This document shows positions 5,901 through 5,939 of a DNA stretch of 5,939 nt, piece by piece. The notes below the pieces were generated by a model. The model had not been told where the DNA came from. It saw nothing but the letters and a program-made list of their open reading frames with translations, and ran no database searches. A program made the translations under genes and the position numbers. Every line of letters starts with the position of its first letter. The first letter of the stretch is position 1. The stretch is taken from positions 1 through 5,939 of the forward strand of contig JBAXQP010000172.1 in NCBI GenBank assembly GCA_037131655.1, read 5' to 3'. Source of the DNA: a bacterium (GTDB lineage: Bacteria > Armatimonadota > Fimbriimonadia > Fimbriimonadales > JBAXQP01).

Positions 5901-5922
5901 AAAGCTGTAAAGCGGAAAGCAG
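5901..5922. repeat. Heptamer-like tandem repeat upstream of the URO-D-like gene
   Basis: AAAGCTG (5901-5907), AAAGCGG (5909-5915) and AAAGCAG (5916-5922) are three copies of AAAGCNG, with one extra T after the first. The array follows directly after the palindrome at 5870-5887. It echoes the length and AGC core of the GAYRGCT array at 386-406, though the units differ. Three short units could arise by chance, so this is a tentative call. Confidence 0.4.
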
Positions 5923-5939
5923 AAATTACGGAGTCCTGG

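Noticed and set aside
5796..5939. Rightward open frame from ATG at 5796 to the window end (48 codons, MAFIVGLRYKIDNALL...)
   Set aside because: It has no Shine-Dalgarno before it (a T-run lies there), runs straight through the palindrome and the heptamer-like array, and shows no recognisable domain. It is more likely intergenic, though it cannot be excluded because it is open at the edge.
5818..5939. Leftward open frames entering from the right edge, as a possible 3' end of another gene
   Set aside because: Two frames are open for about 40 codons, but both cross the palindrome and repeat array and show no protein-like pattern.

Overview
The window is about 6 kb of bacterial chromosome of moderate GC content. 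It holds one housekeeping gene, alanyl-tRNA synthetase (alaS), flanked by two leftward transcription units and repeat-rich intergenic DNA. No phage, transposase, CRISPR, rRNA or tRNA signal was seen. Clear Shine-Dalgarno sites, a Tat-type lipoprotein signal and an intrinsic terminator fit a bacterium with a standard sigma-70 and rho-independent machinery. A divergent URO-D-superfamily protein, a DUF362 lipoprotein beside a likely membrane polyferredoxin, and short palindromic intergenic repeats recall uncultured Armatimonadota, Planctomycetota or Chloroflexota. That placement is a weak inference, because no marker gene here was compared with a database.

Left part (1-1395, minus strand): a DUF362-family Tat lipoprotein (1395 to 424) is followed after 288 nt by the first 45 codons of a membrane protein that resembles the N-terminus of 4Fe-4S polyferredoxins and runs off the left edge. 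The gap between them holds a composite double palindrome (233-284), a further imperfect stem (353-376) and a three-unit heptanucleotide tandem repeat (386-406). A good promoter for the DUF362 gene lies at 1443-1472.

Centre (1568-4243, plus strand): a complete alaS. Its ribosome binding site favours a TTG start at 1568 over an in-frame GTG at 1559. The protein has an intact editing HxxxH motif and C-Ala region, an extra segment in the aminoacylation domain, and an unusual CGGLH version of the CxxxH zinc motif.

Right part (4245-5939, minus strand): a 410-residue member of the URO-D / corrinoid methyltransferase superfamily (5721 to 4489) is followed 26 nt later by an overlooked 51-residue small membrane protein with a CxxCG knuckle (4462 to 4307). 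Both end at a strong hairpin (4245-4285) with nine U residues on the leftward transcript, and alaS shares this hairpin from the other side. Upstream of the URO-D-like gene, 5722-5939 contains no convincing gene. It holds a perfect palindrome flanked by short direct repeats and a second heptamer-like tandem repeat.

No clearly new multi-gene system is visible. The items most worth pursuing are the small membrane protein paired with the URO-D-like protein, the unusual metal-site residues of that protein, and the GC-(AA/TA)-GC palindromes.
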